Below are positions 1 through 8,168 of a DNA stretch of 64,000 bases, one piece after another. The stretch lies in assembly GCF_014903745.1 (NCBI RefSeq), contig NZ_JACVXA010000005.1, forward strand, positions 1 through 64,000, read 5' to 3'. A program made the position numbers and the translations under genes. The stretch is from Mangrovicoccus algicola. GTDB taxonomy: Bacteria > Pseudomonadota > Alphaproteobacteria > Rhodobacterales > Rhodobacteraceae. Below the pieces are notes generated by a model. That model did no database searches. It was not told where the DNA came from and was given only the letters and a program-made list of their open reading frames with translations. Numbering within the stretch: the stretch's first letter is position 1; the number at the start of each line of letters is the position of its first letter.

Positions 1-1
1 A

Positions 2-145
2 GGTGCCGCCGGCGGCGCCCTGGCGGGCGGCATCACCGCGGGGGCCCTGGCCGTTGGCGTGGCCGCCGCCGCCGCGATCGGCGTGGCCGTCGCCGTGGCC
101 AGCAACGACAATAACAGCACCAGCTCCGCGTCCAGCAGCCGCTGA
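2..145 (+). CDS. C-terminal fragment of a small Gly/Ala-rich membrane or exported protein
   Basis: The window opens inside this gene, so only the last 47 residues are visible, in the frame starting at base 2 and ending with TGA at 143-145. They form a Gly/Ala/Val hydrophobic stretch (AGALAVGVAAAAAIGVAVAV) followed by a polar Ser/Asn tail ending SSASSSR. This looks like a single membrane segment or a low-complexity exported protein. I do not recognise a family. The start and any signal peptide lie upstream of the window. Confidence 0.5.
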   Translation, partial: GAAGGALAGGITAGALAVGVAAAAAIGVAVAVASNDNNSTSSASSSR

Positions 146-168
146 GCCATGTCGCCGAACGCAGCGGA

Positions 169-189
169 CCGCCGGAGAATCTCCGGCGG
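169..189. repeat. Inverted repeat (9-bp stem, loop AAT) between convergent genes
   Basis: CCGCCGGAG / CTCCGGCGG with a 3-base loop lies between the first gene fragment (+) and dctM (-). There is no T run on either side, so this may be a bidirectional RNA 3' end stabiliser rather than a canonical terminator. Confidence 0.4.
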
Positions 190-241
190 CCCGCCCTGCC
201 CGCATTCGCCCTGCCTTGCGCCTGCCCGTTCCCGGGCGAGG

Positions 242-260
242 CCGCTCCTTGGCGGAGCGG
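242..260. repeat. Inverted repeat (7-bp stem, 5-base loop)
   Basis: CCGCTCC-TTGGC-GGAGCGG is the second perfect hairpin in the 174-base gap downstream of dctM. It has no T tract. It may act with the hairpin at 169-189 to end or protect the dct transcript. Confidence 0.3.
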
Positions 261-319
261 ATGGCGCAGACGGCCTGCCCGTCCTCTCGGACCTGCCGCC
301 TGCGCCTGCCGTGCTTCGC

Positions 320-1714
320 TTACCGGGTGATGATCTCCGGCCCCATCATCGTCGTCGGCAGCCAGGTCGACAGCGCCGGGACATAGGTGACCAGGATCAG
401 GAAGACGAAGAGCACCGCCAGGAAGGGCAGCGCGGCGCGCACCACCGCCATCATCGGCATCCCCGCCACGCCCGAGGTGACGAAGAGGTTCAGCCCGACC
501 GGCGGCGTGATCATGCCGATCTCCATGTTCACCACCATGATGATGCCCAGATGGATCGGGTCGATCCCCAGTTCGATGGCGATCGGGAAGACCAGCGGCG
601 CGACGATCACCAGCAGACCCGAAGGCTCCATGAACTGCCCGCCGACCAGCAGGATGACATTGACCATGATGAGGAAGGTCACCGGCCCCAGCCCCGCGCC
701 CAGCATCGCCTCGGCGATATGCTGCGGCACCTGCTCGTCGGTCAGCACATGCTTGAGGATCAGCGCGTTGGCGATGATGAACATCAGCGTCACGGTCAGC
801 TTGCCCGCATCATAGAGCGTGCGCAGCGTGTCGCGGTGGAAGAAGGCGGTGACCAGCGCATGCGGCCGCTCCAGCAGCGTCAGGTTGCGCCCCGTCTCGC
901 CGCCCGAAAGCGGGCCCATGTCGCGATAGACGAAGCAGGCAACCAGGAAGGCATAGACCGAGGCCGCCGCCGCCGCCTCCGTGGGGGTGAAGATCGCGCC
1001 GGTCACGCCGGGAATGCCATAGATCCCCACCATGATGATGACGATCAGCATCAGCCCCCAGAACGCATCGCGGAAGGAGGCGCCGATCTCGTCCCAGCCC
1101 AGCCAGTCGCCCTTGGGCAGGTTGCGCAGCCGGGCCATGACATAGATCGTGACCATCAGCATGCCTCCCGCCATCAGCCCCGGGATCACGCCCGCCAGGA
1201 ACATCCGCCCGACCGAGACATCGGTGGCCGAGGCATAGACGACCATGACGATGGAGGGCGGGATCAGGATGCCCAGCGTGCCCGCGTTGCAGATGACGCC
1301 CGCCGCGAAGTCGCGCGAATAGCCCACCTTGCGCATCGCCGCGATGACGATCGAGCCGATGGCGACCACGGTCGCGGGCGAGGACCCCGACAGCGCGGCG
1401 AAGATCATGCAGGCGAAGACCCCGGCAATGGCCAGACCGCCGGGCAGATGCCCGACGCAGGCGATGGCAAAGCGGATGATCCGCCGCGCCACCCCGCCGG
1501 TGGACATGAAGGAGGAAGCCAGGATGAAGAACGGGATCGCCAGCAGCGTGTAATGCCCGGCCATCGCCTGGTAGAGCGATTGCGAGACCGAGGCCAGCGA
1601 GCTTTCCGAATTCACCAGCAGGAACAGGATCGAGCTGAGCCCGAGCGAGACCGCGATCGGCACGCCGATCAGCAGCAGCGCCACGATCACGACGAAGAGA
1701 AGAACGATTTCCAT
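320..1714 (-). CDS. dctM: TRAP transporter large permease (DctM)
   Basis: This 464-residue, almost wholly hydrophobic protein begins MEIVLLFVVIVALLLIG and has the length and about 12 membrane segments of the DctM subunit of tripartite ATP-independent periplasmic transporters. DctM is the ion-coupled channel that moves the substrate released by DctP, working in complex with DctQ. It is the last gene of dctP-dctQ-dctM, 7 bases after dctQ. The neighbouring DctB/DctD regulators and the DctP type point to C4-dicarboxylates (succinate, fumarate, malate) as substrate, which is an inference from context. Confidence 0.93.
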   Translation of the reverse strand: MEIVLLFVVIVALLLIGVPIAVSLGLSSILFLLVNSESSLASVSQSLYQAMAGHYTLLAIPFFILASSFMSTGGVARRIIRFAIACVGHLPGGLAIAGVFACMIFAALSGSSPATVVAIGSIVIAAMRKVGYSRDFAAGVICNAGTLGILIPPSIVMVVYASATDVSVGRMFLAGVIPGLMAGGMLMVTIYVMARLRNLPKGDWLGWDEIGASFRDAFWGLMLIVIIMVGIYGIPGVTGAIFTPTEAAAAASVYAFLVACFVYRDMGPLSGGETGRNLTLLERPHALVTAFFHRDTLRTLYDAGKLTVTLMFIIANALILKHVLTDEQVPQHIAEAMLGAGLGPVTFLIMVNVILLVGGQFMEPSGLLVIVAPLVFPIAIELGIDPIHLGIIMVVNMEIGMITPPVGLNLFVTSGVAGMPMMAVVRAALPFLAVLFVFLILVTYVPALSTWLPTTMMGPEIITR

Positions 1715-1721
1715 CGGCGCG

Positions 1722-2405
1722 TCAGTCCTTGTGATGGGTGGCGGAAAGGTCGTCGATCTGATCCTCCGCCTCGTGGCTGACGATCAGGCTGTCATTGCGG
1801 CCCGCAAGCACGCCGAGGAAGGCCTCGATCACCCGCAGCAGCAGCAGCAGGCAGCCCACGGGCAGGATCAGGTAGGGGATCATCCGCGGCAGTTTCTCGT
1901 AGCTTTCGCCCGCGTTGAACACCGGCTCCATCCAGCGCAGCCAGTCCAGCATCGGGATCTGGTCGGTCTCGTACCAGGCTTGGTCGCGGCTGGACGCGAA
2001 TCCCGTGGGAAACCAGCGCCCCGTCGTGGCATCCAGCCCCGCGAAGGGCGCCCAGTAATCCCACGCCCCCTTCAGCAGGAGGAAGGCATAGGCGATGCAG
2101 CACAGCGCCGAGATCACGCCCAGCGCCCTCTTGGCCCGCGGCGGCACGATGTTGACGATCGCATCCACGCCCAGATGCGCGGTGACGCGGAAGGCATGGC
2201 TTATGCCGAAGAGGACGAGCCAGGCAAAGAGCACCAGCACCACCTCCAGCCCCCAGATGATGGAATGGTTGAACACGTAGCGCAGCACCACGTTGACGAA
2301 GGTCAGCAGCACCATCGCCCCCAGAAGCGCCGCGATCACGACCTCCTCGGCACGGGCGACAGACTGGCCGAACAGGGTCTGCGGTTGATGTCTCTGCCCG
2401 CTCAT
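1722..2405 (-). CDS. dctQ: TRAP transporter small permease (DctQ)
   Basis: The 227-residue protein has four hydrophobic segments (first near residues 22-42, last near 170-195) and the DctQ family layout. DctQ bridges DctP and DctM in the inner membrane. I chose the ATG at 2405 (MSGQRHQP...) because the longer frame runs back through the dctP coding end. The loop between membrane segments 3 and 4 is long (about 50 residues, with many Trp), as in the dicarboxylate-type DctQ of related bacteria. Expression relative to dctP is probably reduced by the hairpin between the two genes. Confidence 0.9.
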   Translation of the reverse strand: MSGQRHQPQTLFGQSVARAEEVVIAALLGAMVLLTFVNVVLRYVFNHSIIWGLEVVLVLFAWLVLFGISHAFRVTAHLGVDAIVNIVPPRAKRALGVISALCCIAYAFLLLKGAWDYWAPFAGLDATTGRWFPTGFASSRDQAWYETDQIPMLDWLRWMEPVFNAGESYEKLPRMIPYLILPVGCLLLLLRVIEAFLGVLAGRNDSLIVSHEAEDQIDDLSATHHKD

Positions 2406-2435
2406 GGGCCTCTCCCCGAAAGGCGCGGACGAAAA

Positions 2436-2459
2436 AGGGGCCGGACAATGCCCGGCCCC
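2436..2459 (-). terminator. Partial terminator between dctP and dctQ
   Basis: On the minus strand GGGGCCGG-GCATTGT-CCGGCCCC is followed by TTTTT (2432-2436). It lies in the 70-base gap after dctP and before dctQ. It has the form of an intrinsic terminator and could let dctP be made in excess over the membrane subunits. Confidence 0.7.
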
Positions 2460-2475
2460 CGTCGTCCGGCGCGAA

Positions 2476-3468
2476 TTACATGCTGTCGTTGATCTTCTGG
2501 GCCGCCTCGATGTTCTCGGCGCCGACATCTTCCTCGAACTGGGCCCAGACCGGCTTCATCGCCTCGACCCAGGCGCCGCGCTGCTCGGGGGTCAGTTCGC
2601 GGATCACCCCGCCCGCATCCAGGATCGCCTGGCGGTTCTCGGCATCGACCTCGGCGATGGCCGCGTTGCGCTCCTGCGTGACCTCGGTGATGATGGTGCC
2701 CAGCTGGCCGCGCACGTCATCGGGCAGGCTGTCCCACCAGTCGGCCGAGGTCACGACCATGTAGTCGAGCACGCCGTGATTGGTCTCGGTGATGCCGTCC
2801 TGCACCTCGAAGAATTTCTGGCCGTAGATGTTGGACCAGGTGTTTTCCTGCCCGTCCACGACCCCGGTCTGCAGCGCGCCATAGACCTCGGAGAAGGCCA
2901 TGGGCTGCGGCGAGGCATCCAGCGCCTGCATCTGCGCCACCAGCACGTCGGAAGGCTGGACGCGGAATTTCAGGCCCGCGGCATCCCCGGGCATTTCCAG
3001 CGGCTTGTTGGCCGAGAATTGCTTCAGCCCGTTATGCCAGAAGCCCAGCCCGACCAGACCGCGGCGCTCCATCGAGGACAGCATCTCCTGCCCGGCATCG
3101 GAATTCTGGAACGCGTCCACGGCCTCCATGTTCACGAACATGAACGGCAGGTCGAAAATGCGGAATTTCTTGGTGAACTTCTCGAACTTGGACAACGAGG
3201 GCGCCGCAAGCTGGACATCGCCCTGCAGCATCGCCTCCAGCACCTGGTCGTCATTGTAGAGCGTGGAGTTGGGATAGACCTCCATGCAGGCCGTGCCATT
3301 CATCTCCTCGTTGACGCGGCTCTGCAGCAGCGCGGCGGCAATCCCCTTGGGATGCTTGTCGGTATTGGTGACATGGCTGAACTTGATGACGGTCTCGCCC
3401 GGGTCGCAATTGGCAAGCGCCGCAGAGGTGGAAAGGGCCAGAACGGCCACGGTGGTCAGGAATTTCAC
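2476..3468 (-). CDS. dctP: TRAP transporter substrate-binding protein (DctP)
   Basis: This 330-residue periplasmic binding protein has an N-terminal signal peptide (KFLTTVAVLALSTSAALA, then NCDPG). It captures the substrate and delivers it to DctQM. The family shape is clear: TVIKFSHV near the mature N-terminus, LKFRVQPSD with the conserved carboxylate-binding Arg near residue 170, and a C-terminal helix. I chose a GTG start at 3468 because GGAGGA lies at 3475-3480 with a 6-base spacer; the longer frame has no ribosome site. Two palindromic sites 180-230 bases upstream probably bind DctD. Confidence 0.93.
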   Translation of the reverse strand: MKFLTTVAVLALSTSAALANCDPGETVIKFSHVTNTDKHPKGIAAALLQSRVNEEMNGTACMEVYPNSTLYNDDQVLEAMLQGDVQLAAPSLSKFEKFTKKFRIFDLPFMFVNMEAVDAFQNSDAGQEMLSSMERRGLVGLGFWHNGLKQFSANKPLEMPGDAAGLKFRVQPSDVLVAQMQALDASPQPMAFSEVYGALQTGVVDGQENTWSNIYGQKFFEVQDGITETNHGVLDYMVVTSADWWDSLPDDVRGQLGTIITEVTQERNAAIAEVDAENRQAILDAGGVIRELTPEQRGAWVEAMKPVWAQFEEDVGAENIEAAQKINDSM

Positions 3469-3644
3469 GAGAAGTCCTCCCTCGGTCTGTGTCACGGCCC
3501 CCTGGGGGCGTGTCTTTTTAGGCAATGCCCTGCCCCGCCCGGCAAGCAACCGCCCAGCTGCGCCGCGGCAACTGCGCAACCCTTTGAATTCATGAAGGGT
3601 TAATGTGCATATCCGCCATGCGCTGAACGCATGGGATCAGCCCA

Positions 3645-3694
3645 TGTGCGGAAAACCACACGGCGCCCCCGCCCGTTGTGCGGAAATCCGCACA
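3645..3694. promoter_or_regulatory. Tandem palindromic operators upstream of dctP (putative DctD sites)
   Basis: TGTGCGGA-AA-TCCGCACA at 3677-3694 is a perfect 8+8 palindrome. A second copy at 3645-3662 keeps the left arm TGTGCGGA exactly and 5 of 8 bases of the right arm. The copies are 32 bases apart, close to three helical turns. Placement about 180-230 bases before dctP matches the upstream activating sequences of dct promoters. Assignment to DctD is inferred from position. Confidence 0.65.
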
Positions 3695-3728
3695 GGCAGA
3701 CCGGCGCGCGCCGCCCGAATCGACGGCC

Positions 3729-4943
3729 TCAGCGAAAGGATTCGGGACGCAGCCCGTGACGGGCCAGCTTGTCGTAGAACGTCTTGCGCGGCAGGCGCAG
3801 GTCGGCAGCCGCGCGGCTGGCCTGGCCGCCGCTGCGCTGCAGGGCCCGCACCAGCAAGGTCTTTTCCACCTGCGCCATGTGTTCCGCGAGGCTCAGACCC
3901 TCCTCGGCGCCGGGATCTTCCAGCCCCAGCACGAATTGCGTGGCCTCGTTCATCAGCGCGCGGGCATTGCCCGGCCAGTCACGGGCCATCAGATCCGCCA
4001 GATAGCCGTCGGGAACGGCCGGGACGGGCACGCGCGAACGCTCCGCGATATCGGCGACATAGTACAGGAACAGGTCCGGGATATCCTCCACCCGGTCGCG
4101 CAGGGCCGGTATGTCCACCCGGACCGCATCCAGCTGCAGGCGCAGATCGGTGTTGAACCCCGGCACGGCGGCCAGGTCGCGATAGCTTCCCGCGATCACC
4201 AGCGCCGGGCTGCCCGCTTCCAGCCGCTCCAGCAATGCGAATTGCGTATCGGCCGGGAGCGACGCGATCTCGTCCAGGAACAGCGTGCCCGTCTCCACCG
4301 CCCCGAAGGCCGCGGCCAGATCGGAGGGGCCGAGCCCGTAGGAGACCCGCCTTTCGAAACCCTGTCCCTCGCGCCCGGCCAGCCGGCGGATGACATCCGC
4401 CACCTTCGGCGTGTTCGCCCCGTCCGGGCCGGTCACCAGCACCGGCTGCCCGGCCGCGGCCACCGCCCGCAGACGGTCGCGATAGGCCTGCGCGACAAGG
4501 CTCTTGCCGGGGATCATCCGCGCGGCATGATCGCCCCGGGTCAGGCGGCGCTTCAGCGCGCGGTTCTCCATGACGAGCCCGCGCATCCGCGCCGCGCGCT
4601 CCACCGCGGCCAGCAGGGTCTTGGGGTCGCAGGGCTTCTCAAGGAAATCGAAGGCCCCCTCCTGCATGGCGCGCACCGCCATGGGGATGTCCCCCTCGCC
4701 GGTCAGCAGGATCACCGGCAATTCGCCGTCCTGCCCCCGCGCGTAATCCAGCAAATGGAAGCCGTCGCGCCCCGGCATGCGGATATCGGTGACGATGATG
4801 CCGGGGAACCCTGCCGAGATCAGATCCTTGGAGGCCACGAAACTGCCCGCCGCATGAACACGGTACCCCGCAAGGTCCAGCGTCTGGGCAAGGGCCTCGC
4901 GCAGGATCGGGTCGTCCTCGACCAGAAGTACCTCGGTGGTCAT
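3729..4943 (-). CDS. dctD: DctD-like response regulator with degenerate AAA+ domain
   Basis: This 404-residue NtrC-class regulator has a receiver domain (residues 1-120; phosphoacceptor Asp53 in VTDIRMPG, Lys103 in FLEKP), a central domain (about 145-340) and a C-terminal Fis-type helix-turn-helix (366-396, RKTFYDKLARHGL). The central domain keeps Walker B (GTLFLDEI, 219-226) and RDWPGNARAL. The Walker A loop reads TGPDGANTPK with no GK[T/S], and the GAFTGA sigma-54 contact loop is absent, the stretch being about 20 residues short. It overlaps dctB by ATGA, so the two are translationally coupled. It probably controls dctPQM, but not by the usual ATP-driven sigma-54 mechanism. Confidence 0.85.
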   Translation of the reverse strand: MTTEVLLVEDDPILREALAQTLDLAGYRVHAAGSFVASKDLISAGFPGIIVTDIRMPGRDGFHLLDYARGQDGELPVILLTGEGDIPMAVRAMQEGAFDFLEKPCDPKTLLAAVERAARMRGLVMENRALKRRLTRGDHAARMIPGKSLVAQAYRDRLRAVAAAGQPVLVTGPDGANTPKVADVIRRLAGREGQGFERRVSYGLGPSDLAAAFGAVETGTLFLDEIASLPADTQFALLERLEAGSPALVIAGSYRDLAAVPGFNTDLRLQLDAVRVDIPALRDRVEDIPDLFLYYVADIAERSRVPVPAVPDGYLADLMARDWPGNARALMNEATQFVLGLEDPGAEEGLSLAEHMAQVEKTLLVRALQRSGGQASRAAADLRLPRKTFYDKLARHGLRPESFR

Positions 4944-6733
4944 GGCTGTGCCTCATCCGGCGGGACAGGCAGGGTCACGGTGAAGACCGCGCCGCCGCCC
5001 GTCCGGTTGCGTCCCTCGATATTGCCGCCGAAACTCTGCACCAGCCCGTAGGAAATGGACAGGCCCAGCCCCATCCCCTCGGCCGGACCCACCGCCTTGG
5101 TGGTGTAGAAGGGATCGAAGATCCGGTCGGGATGCGCCAGGCCCGGTCCGCGATCGGCGACGCGGATGCGCACCTCGCCCGCGGCGGGCTCGATCGCGAT
5201 GCTCAGCGTGCCGCCCCCCGGCTCCATGGCGTCCAGCGCGTTCTGCACCAGATTGGTCAGCACCTGCTGGAGCCGCACCTCCCCGGCCATCACCCGCACC
5301 GGCCCCTCCGGCGGCTGCCAGTCCAGATGCATGCCCGTGTCTTGCAGGCGGGACCCTGCCATATCGAGGACGGCTTCGACGACGCGGACCGGATCGACCG
5401 GCCGCACCGGGGCGCTCTCCTGCCGGGCGAAGGCCCGCAGGTTGCGGATGATCCGCCCCATGCGCTCGCCAAGTTCCGAGATGCGCCCCAGGTTCTGTGC
5501 GACCACATCCGTGCGCCCCCGCTCCAGCAGCAGCCGCGCATTCTCGGAAAAGGACTGGATCGCCATCAGCGGCTGGTTCAGCTCGTGGCTGATCCCCGCC
5601 GACATCTCGCCCAGCGCAGAAAGCTTGCGCGCCTGCACCAGACGGTCCTGCGCCGCCTTCAGCCGCGCCTCCGCCTCGCGCCGTTCCGCCACCTCGTGGC
5701 GCAGCCTGTCATTGGCCTGGGACAGGTCGCGCGTGCGGTCGCGCACCCGCGCCTCCAGCGCCTCCTTGGCCGCCGCCTCCGCCCGCAGCCGGTTGCGCAG
5801 CGCGTCGCGCCGGGCCATCAGCCACAGGCCCAGCGCCCCCGCGGACAGGGCCGCCAGCACGGCCAGCCCGGTCTGGGTCAGCGCGATGCGCCGCGCGGTG
5901 GCAAGATCGACCAGAACATCGGCGCGCATCCCGATCTGCGGCAGGTCGCGCCCGACATGCAGCGCCATGCCCGGCAGGTATCGTCCCCCCGGCGGCAGGC
6001 GCCACAGGTCATGCCCCGCGACCTTGCGGGCGCTGTAATCGGGAAAGGCACCGCCCCGCGCGCCCATCGTCGCCAGCACCAGTTCGCTGCGATTGGACAG
6101 CATCACCCGTCCCTGCGCATCGCGGAAGAACACCGCCACCGGGTCCGCACGCCATTCCGCCTCGATCGCCTCAAGGTCCGCGGCAACGACCAGCACGCCG
6201 CTGGGCGCGGCGCTGCGACGCGTGAAGACCGGCGCGGCGAAGGCAAAGCTGCGCCGTCCGCTATCGGGATCCACCCCCGTCACCAGCCCCAGCGCCCCCT
6301 GGAAGGCGCGTTCCGCCGCCTCCTGCCACAGCAGCGGCAGGCGCGCGCCCCTGTCCAGGTCGCTCTGCGCCATGCCCTGCCCGTTCGACCGGTAGACCCC
6401 GATGCGCAGCGCCCCGGTCTTGTCGGCGATCTCCTGCAGCAGCGTCTCCGCCTCGCGGCGCGTCACCTCCTGCAGCGTGGGATCCAGCACCGCGAAGCCC
6501 GGACGCAGCAGCGCCTCCACCTCGGGATGGTCCGCCAGCAGGACCGCCAGTTCGCGATAGCTCTGCAATTGCGCGATCAGGCGCTCGGAGGTCAGCGTCA
6601 GGTCGGTTTCGGCCCGCGCCGCCACCAGGCGCAACGTGGCGGGCCAGCCGATATGCCAGGCGGCAAGCCCTGCGGCAGATGCGCCGCAGAGCACCAGGAG
6701 CGCAGGCAGGAGGCGGCGGCGGATCGGCGTCAT
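4940..6733 (-). CDS. dctB: C4-dicarboxylate sensor histidine kinase (DctB)
   Basis: The 597-residue membrane kinase has a first membrane segment near residues 7-25, a periplasmic sensor region (about 30-275), a second membrane segment (TGLAVLAALSAGALGLWLMA), a coiled-coil, and a complete kinase core: H-box SHELNQPL, N-box NLVQNALDAM, G1 DRGPGL, F-box FDPFYTTK, G2 GMGLGLSIS. It should sense dicarboxylates in the periplasm and phosphorylate DctD. The ATG at 6733 sits 6 bases after a good -10 element, so the mRNA may be leaderless. An upstream extension of the frame runs into the divergent P450 gene and was rejected. Confidence 0.9.
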   Translation of the reverse strand: MTPIRRRLLPALLVLCGASAAGLAAWHIGWPATLRLVAARAETDLTLTSERLIAQLQSYRELAVLLADHPEVEALLRPGFAVLDPTLQEVTRREAETLLQEIADKTGALRIGVYRSNGQGMAQSDLDRGARLPLLWQEAAERAFQGALGLVTGVDPDSGRRSFAFAAPVFTRRSAAPSGVLVVAADLEAIEAEWRADPVAVFFRDAQGRVMLSNRSELVLATMGARGGAFPDYSARKVAGHDLWRLPPGGRYLPGMALHVGRDLPQIGMRADVLVDLATARRIALTQTGLAVLAALSAGALGLWLMARRDALRNRLRAEAAAKEALEARVRDRTRDLSQANDRLRHEVAERREAEARLKAAQDRLVQARKLSALGEMSAGISHELNQPLMAIQSFSENARLLLERGRTDVVAQNLGRISELGERMGRIIRNLRAFARQESAPVRPVDPVRVVEAVLDMAGSRLQDTGMHLDWQPPEGPVRVMAGEVRLQQVLTNLVQNALDAMEPGGGTLSIAIEPAAGEVRIRVADRGPGLAHPDRIFDPFYTTKAVGPAEGMGLGLSISYGLVQSFGGNIEGRNRTGGGAVFTVTLPVPPDEAQP

Positions 6734-6739
6734 CCGCGC

Positions 6740-6768
6740 AGCATAGGACCCGCCCCCCGTCCTTCCAA
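6740..6768 (-). promoter_or_regulatory. dctB promoter (TTGGAA-N17-TATGCT)
   Basis: The -35 TTGGAA is at 6763-6768 and the -10 TATGCT at 6740-6745 on the minus strand, spacer 17. The predicted transcription start falls on or beside the A of the dctB ATG. Confidence 0.6.
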
Positions 6769-6792
6769 GACCCCGCCTGCGGGGCGCGGTGC

Positions 6793-6821
6793 TTGGCAAG
6801 GCTCCGCGGCCTGCGTATCGA
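6793..6821 (+). promoter_or_regulatory. P450 promoter (TTGGCA-N17-TATCGA)
   Basis: The -35 is at 6793-6798 and the -10 at 6816-6821, spacer 17. Only 5 bases separate the -10 from the ATG at 6827, so the transcript is probably leaderless. It is back to back with the dctB promoter. Confidence 0.6.
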
Positions 6822-6826
6822 AGCAC

Positions 6827-8017
6827 ATGCACAGCTTTCGCCAGTCGCCCGCCGACCCCGCCTTCGTCCAGGATCCCTATCCCGCCTATGAGGCGATGCG
6901 CAGGGAAGGCGACATCGTGATGTGGGAGGATTACGGCATGGCGGCCGCCGTCTCCCACGAGGCGGTCCAGGCGATCCTGCGCGGCCGCGACTTCGCCCGG
7001 CTTCCCCCGGCGGGCCACGAGGCCCCCACGCCCTGGGACGACCTGCCTGCCTTCCGCCGCCTGGAGGAGGCCTCGATGCTGTCCAACGAGGCCCCGCGCC
7101 ACCCGGTGCTGCGCCGCTCGGTGGTCACGGCCTTCACCAATGCCCGCGTGCAGGCGATGGCCCCGCAGATCGAGGCGCTGTGCCACGAGCTGATCGATGC
7201 CTTCCCCCGGGGACCCTTCGACCTTCTCTCCGCCTATTGCACGCCCATCCCCGTGACGGTGATCGCGCAGATGCTGGGCGAACCGGTCGCGCTGGCGCCG
7301 AAGCTGCTGGAGTGGTCCCATGCGATGGTGCGCCTCTACACGCAGGCCCCGCAGGGGGCGGAGCGCGCGGCGGCGGAACGGGCCTCGGCCGAGTTCGCGG
7401 CACATCTCACCGCCTCCCTCGCGACGAAGGAGGGCCGGGCCGATGGCGACCTGGCCCAGGCGCTGAAGGCCGAGGCAGAGGCCGGTCGGCTGAGCGCGGA
7501 CGAGGTGCTGGGCACATGCGTCCTTCTGCTGAATGCCGGGCACGAGGCGACGGTCCATGCGATCGGGAATGCCGTGCGCCTGCTGCTGGCCACCCCCGAT
7601 CCCGCGGCCCTGGCCTCCGCCGGACAGGTGGCCGCGACCGCCGAGGAGGCGCTTCGCCTCGATCCGCCGCTGCATCTCTTCACCCGCTACACCCAGCGCG
7701 ACACCGAGGTCGCGGGCCACGCCTTCGCCAAGGGCCGGCAGGTCGCCTGCCTGCTGGGGGCCGCCAATCGCGACCCGGCGGTCTTCGACGCGCCCGCCGC
7801 CTTCCGTCCGGGGCGCAATGCCAAGGCCCTGACCTCCTTCGGCGCGGGGGTCCATTTCTGCCTCGGCGCGCCGCTGGCGCGGCTGGAGATGCAGATCGCG
7901 CTGAGGGTGCTCTTCGCGCGCCTGCCGGGCCTGCGCCTTGCGGAACCGCCCGCTTTCGCGCCCACCTATCATTTCCACGGCCTGTCCCGCCTCATGGTTA
8001 CGCAAGGGAAGGCCTGA
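6827..8017 (+). CDS. Cytochrome P450
   Basis: This 396-residue soluble bacterial P450 shows the I-helix NAGHEATVH (variant of A-G-x-E/D-T, near residue 236), the K-helix E-x-x-R in EEALRLDPP (near 272), and the heme loop FGAGVHFCLGAPLARLE with the thiolate Cys near residue 344. The family uses O2 and electrons from a ferredoxin to hydroxylate small organic substrates. No redox partner gene is adjacent and the substrate cannot be read from sequence. The long open frame upstream (from about 5132) is the antisense of dctB, so I start at the ATG at 6827, directly behind a promoter. Confidence 0.9.
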   Translation: MHSFRQSPADPAFVQDPYPAYEAMRREGDIVMWEDYGMAAAVSHEAVQAILRGRDFARLPPAGHEAPTPWDDLPAFRRLEEASMLSNEAPRHPVLRRSVVTAFTNARVQAMAPQIEALCHELIDAFPRGPFDLLSAYCTPIPVTVIAQMLGEPVALAPKLLEWSHAMVRLYTQAPQGAERAAAERASAEFAAHLTASLATKEGRADGDLAQALKAEAEAGRLSADEVLGTCVLLLNAGHEATVHAIGNAVRLLLATPDPAALASAGQVAATAEEALRLDPPLHLFTRYTQRDTEVAGHAFAKGRQVACLLGAANRDPAVFDAPAAFRPGRNAKALTSFGAGVHFCLGAPLARLEMQIALRVLFARLPGLRLAEPPAFAPTYHFHGLSRLMVTQGKA

Positions 8018-8087
8018 AACCGCCCACAATCCCTTGTGGACAGAATCCGGCCAGACCCCTAATCTGGACGCGAGCAGTTATACAAGG

Positions 8088-8096
8088 TTATCCACA
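8088..8096 (+). promoter_or_regulatory. DnaA box upstream of dnaB
   Basis: TTATCCACA is an exact match to the DnaA box consensus TTATNCACA, 73 bases before the dnaB start. A weaker inverted copy (TGTGGACAG) is at 8035-8043, and a TATACA element at 8079-8084 lies immediately beside the box. Confidence 0.55.
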
Positions 8097-8168
8097 GGAT
8101 ATCCGCCTTGCACCCAACAGGGGCAAGGGACTATCCCGCCCGGTACGGGTGACAGTGAGGCAGGAACC

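Noticed and set aside
149-1780. Long plus-strand open frame rich in His, Asp and Arg opposite dctM
   Set aside because: It is the antisense shadow of dctM; the composition is that of reverse-read membrane codons and there is no ribosome site or family match.
3520-3557. Sigma-54 promoter for dctP
   Set aside because: Several GG-N10-GC matches occur on the minus strand, but none has the conserved CAC after GG, such matches are frequent in this GC-rich DNA, and the regulator lacks the sigma-54 contact loop.
5132-6826. Extension of the P450 frame upstream by more than 550 codons
   Set aside because: That stretch is antisense to dctB and has no protein-like domain; the P450 has a promoter and full family length from 6827.
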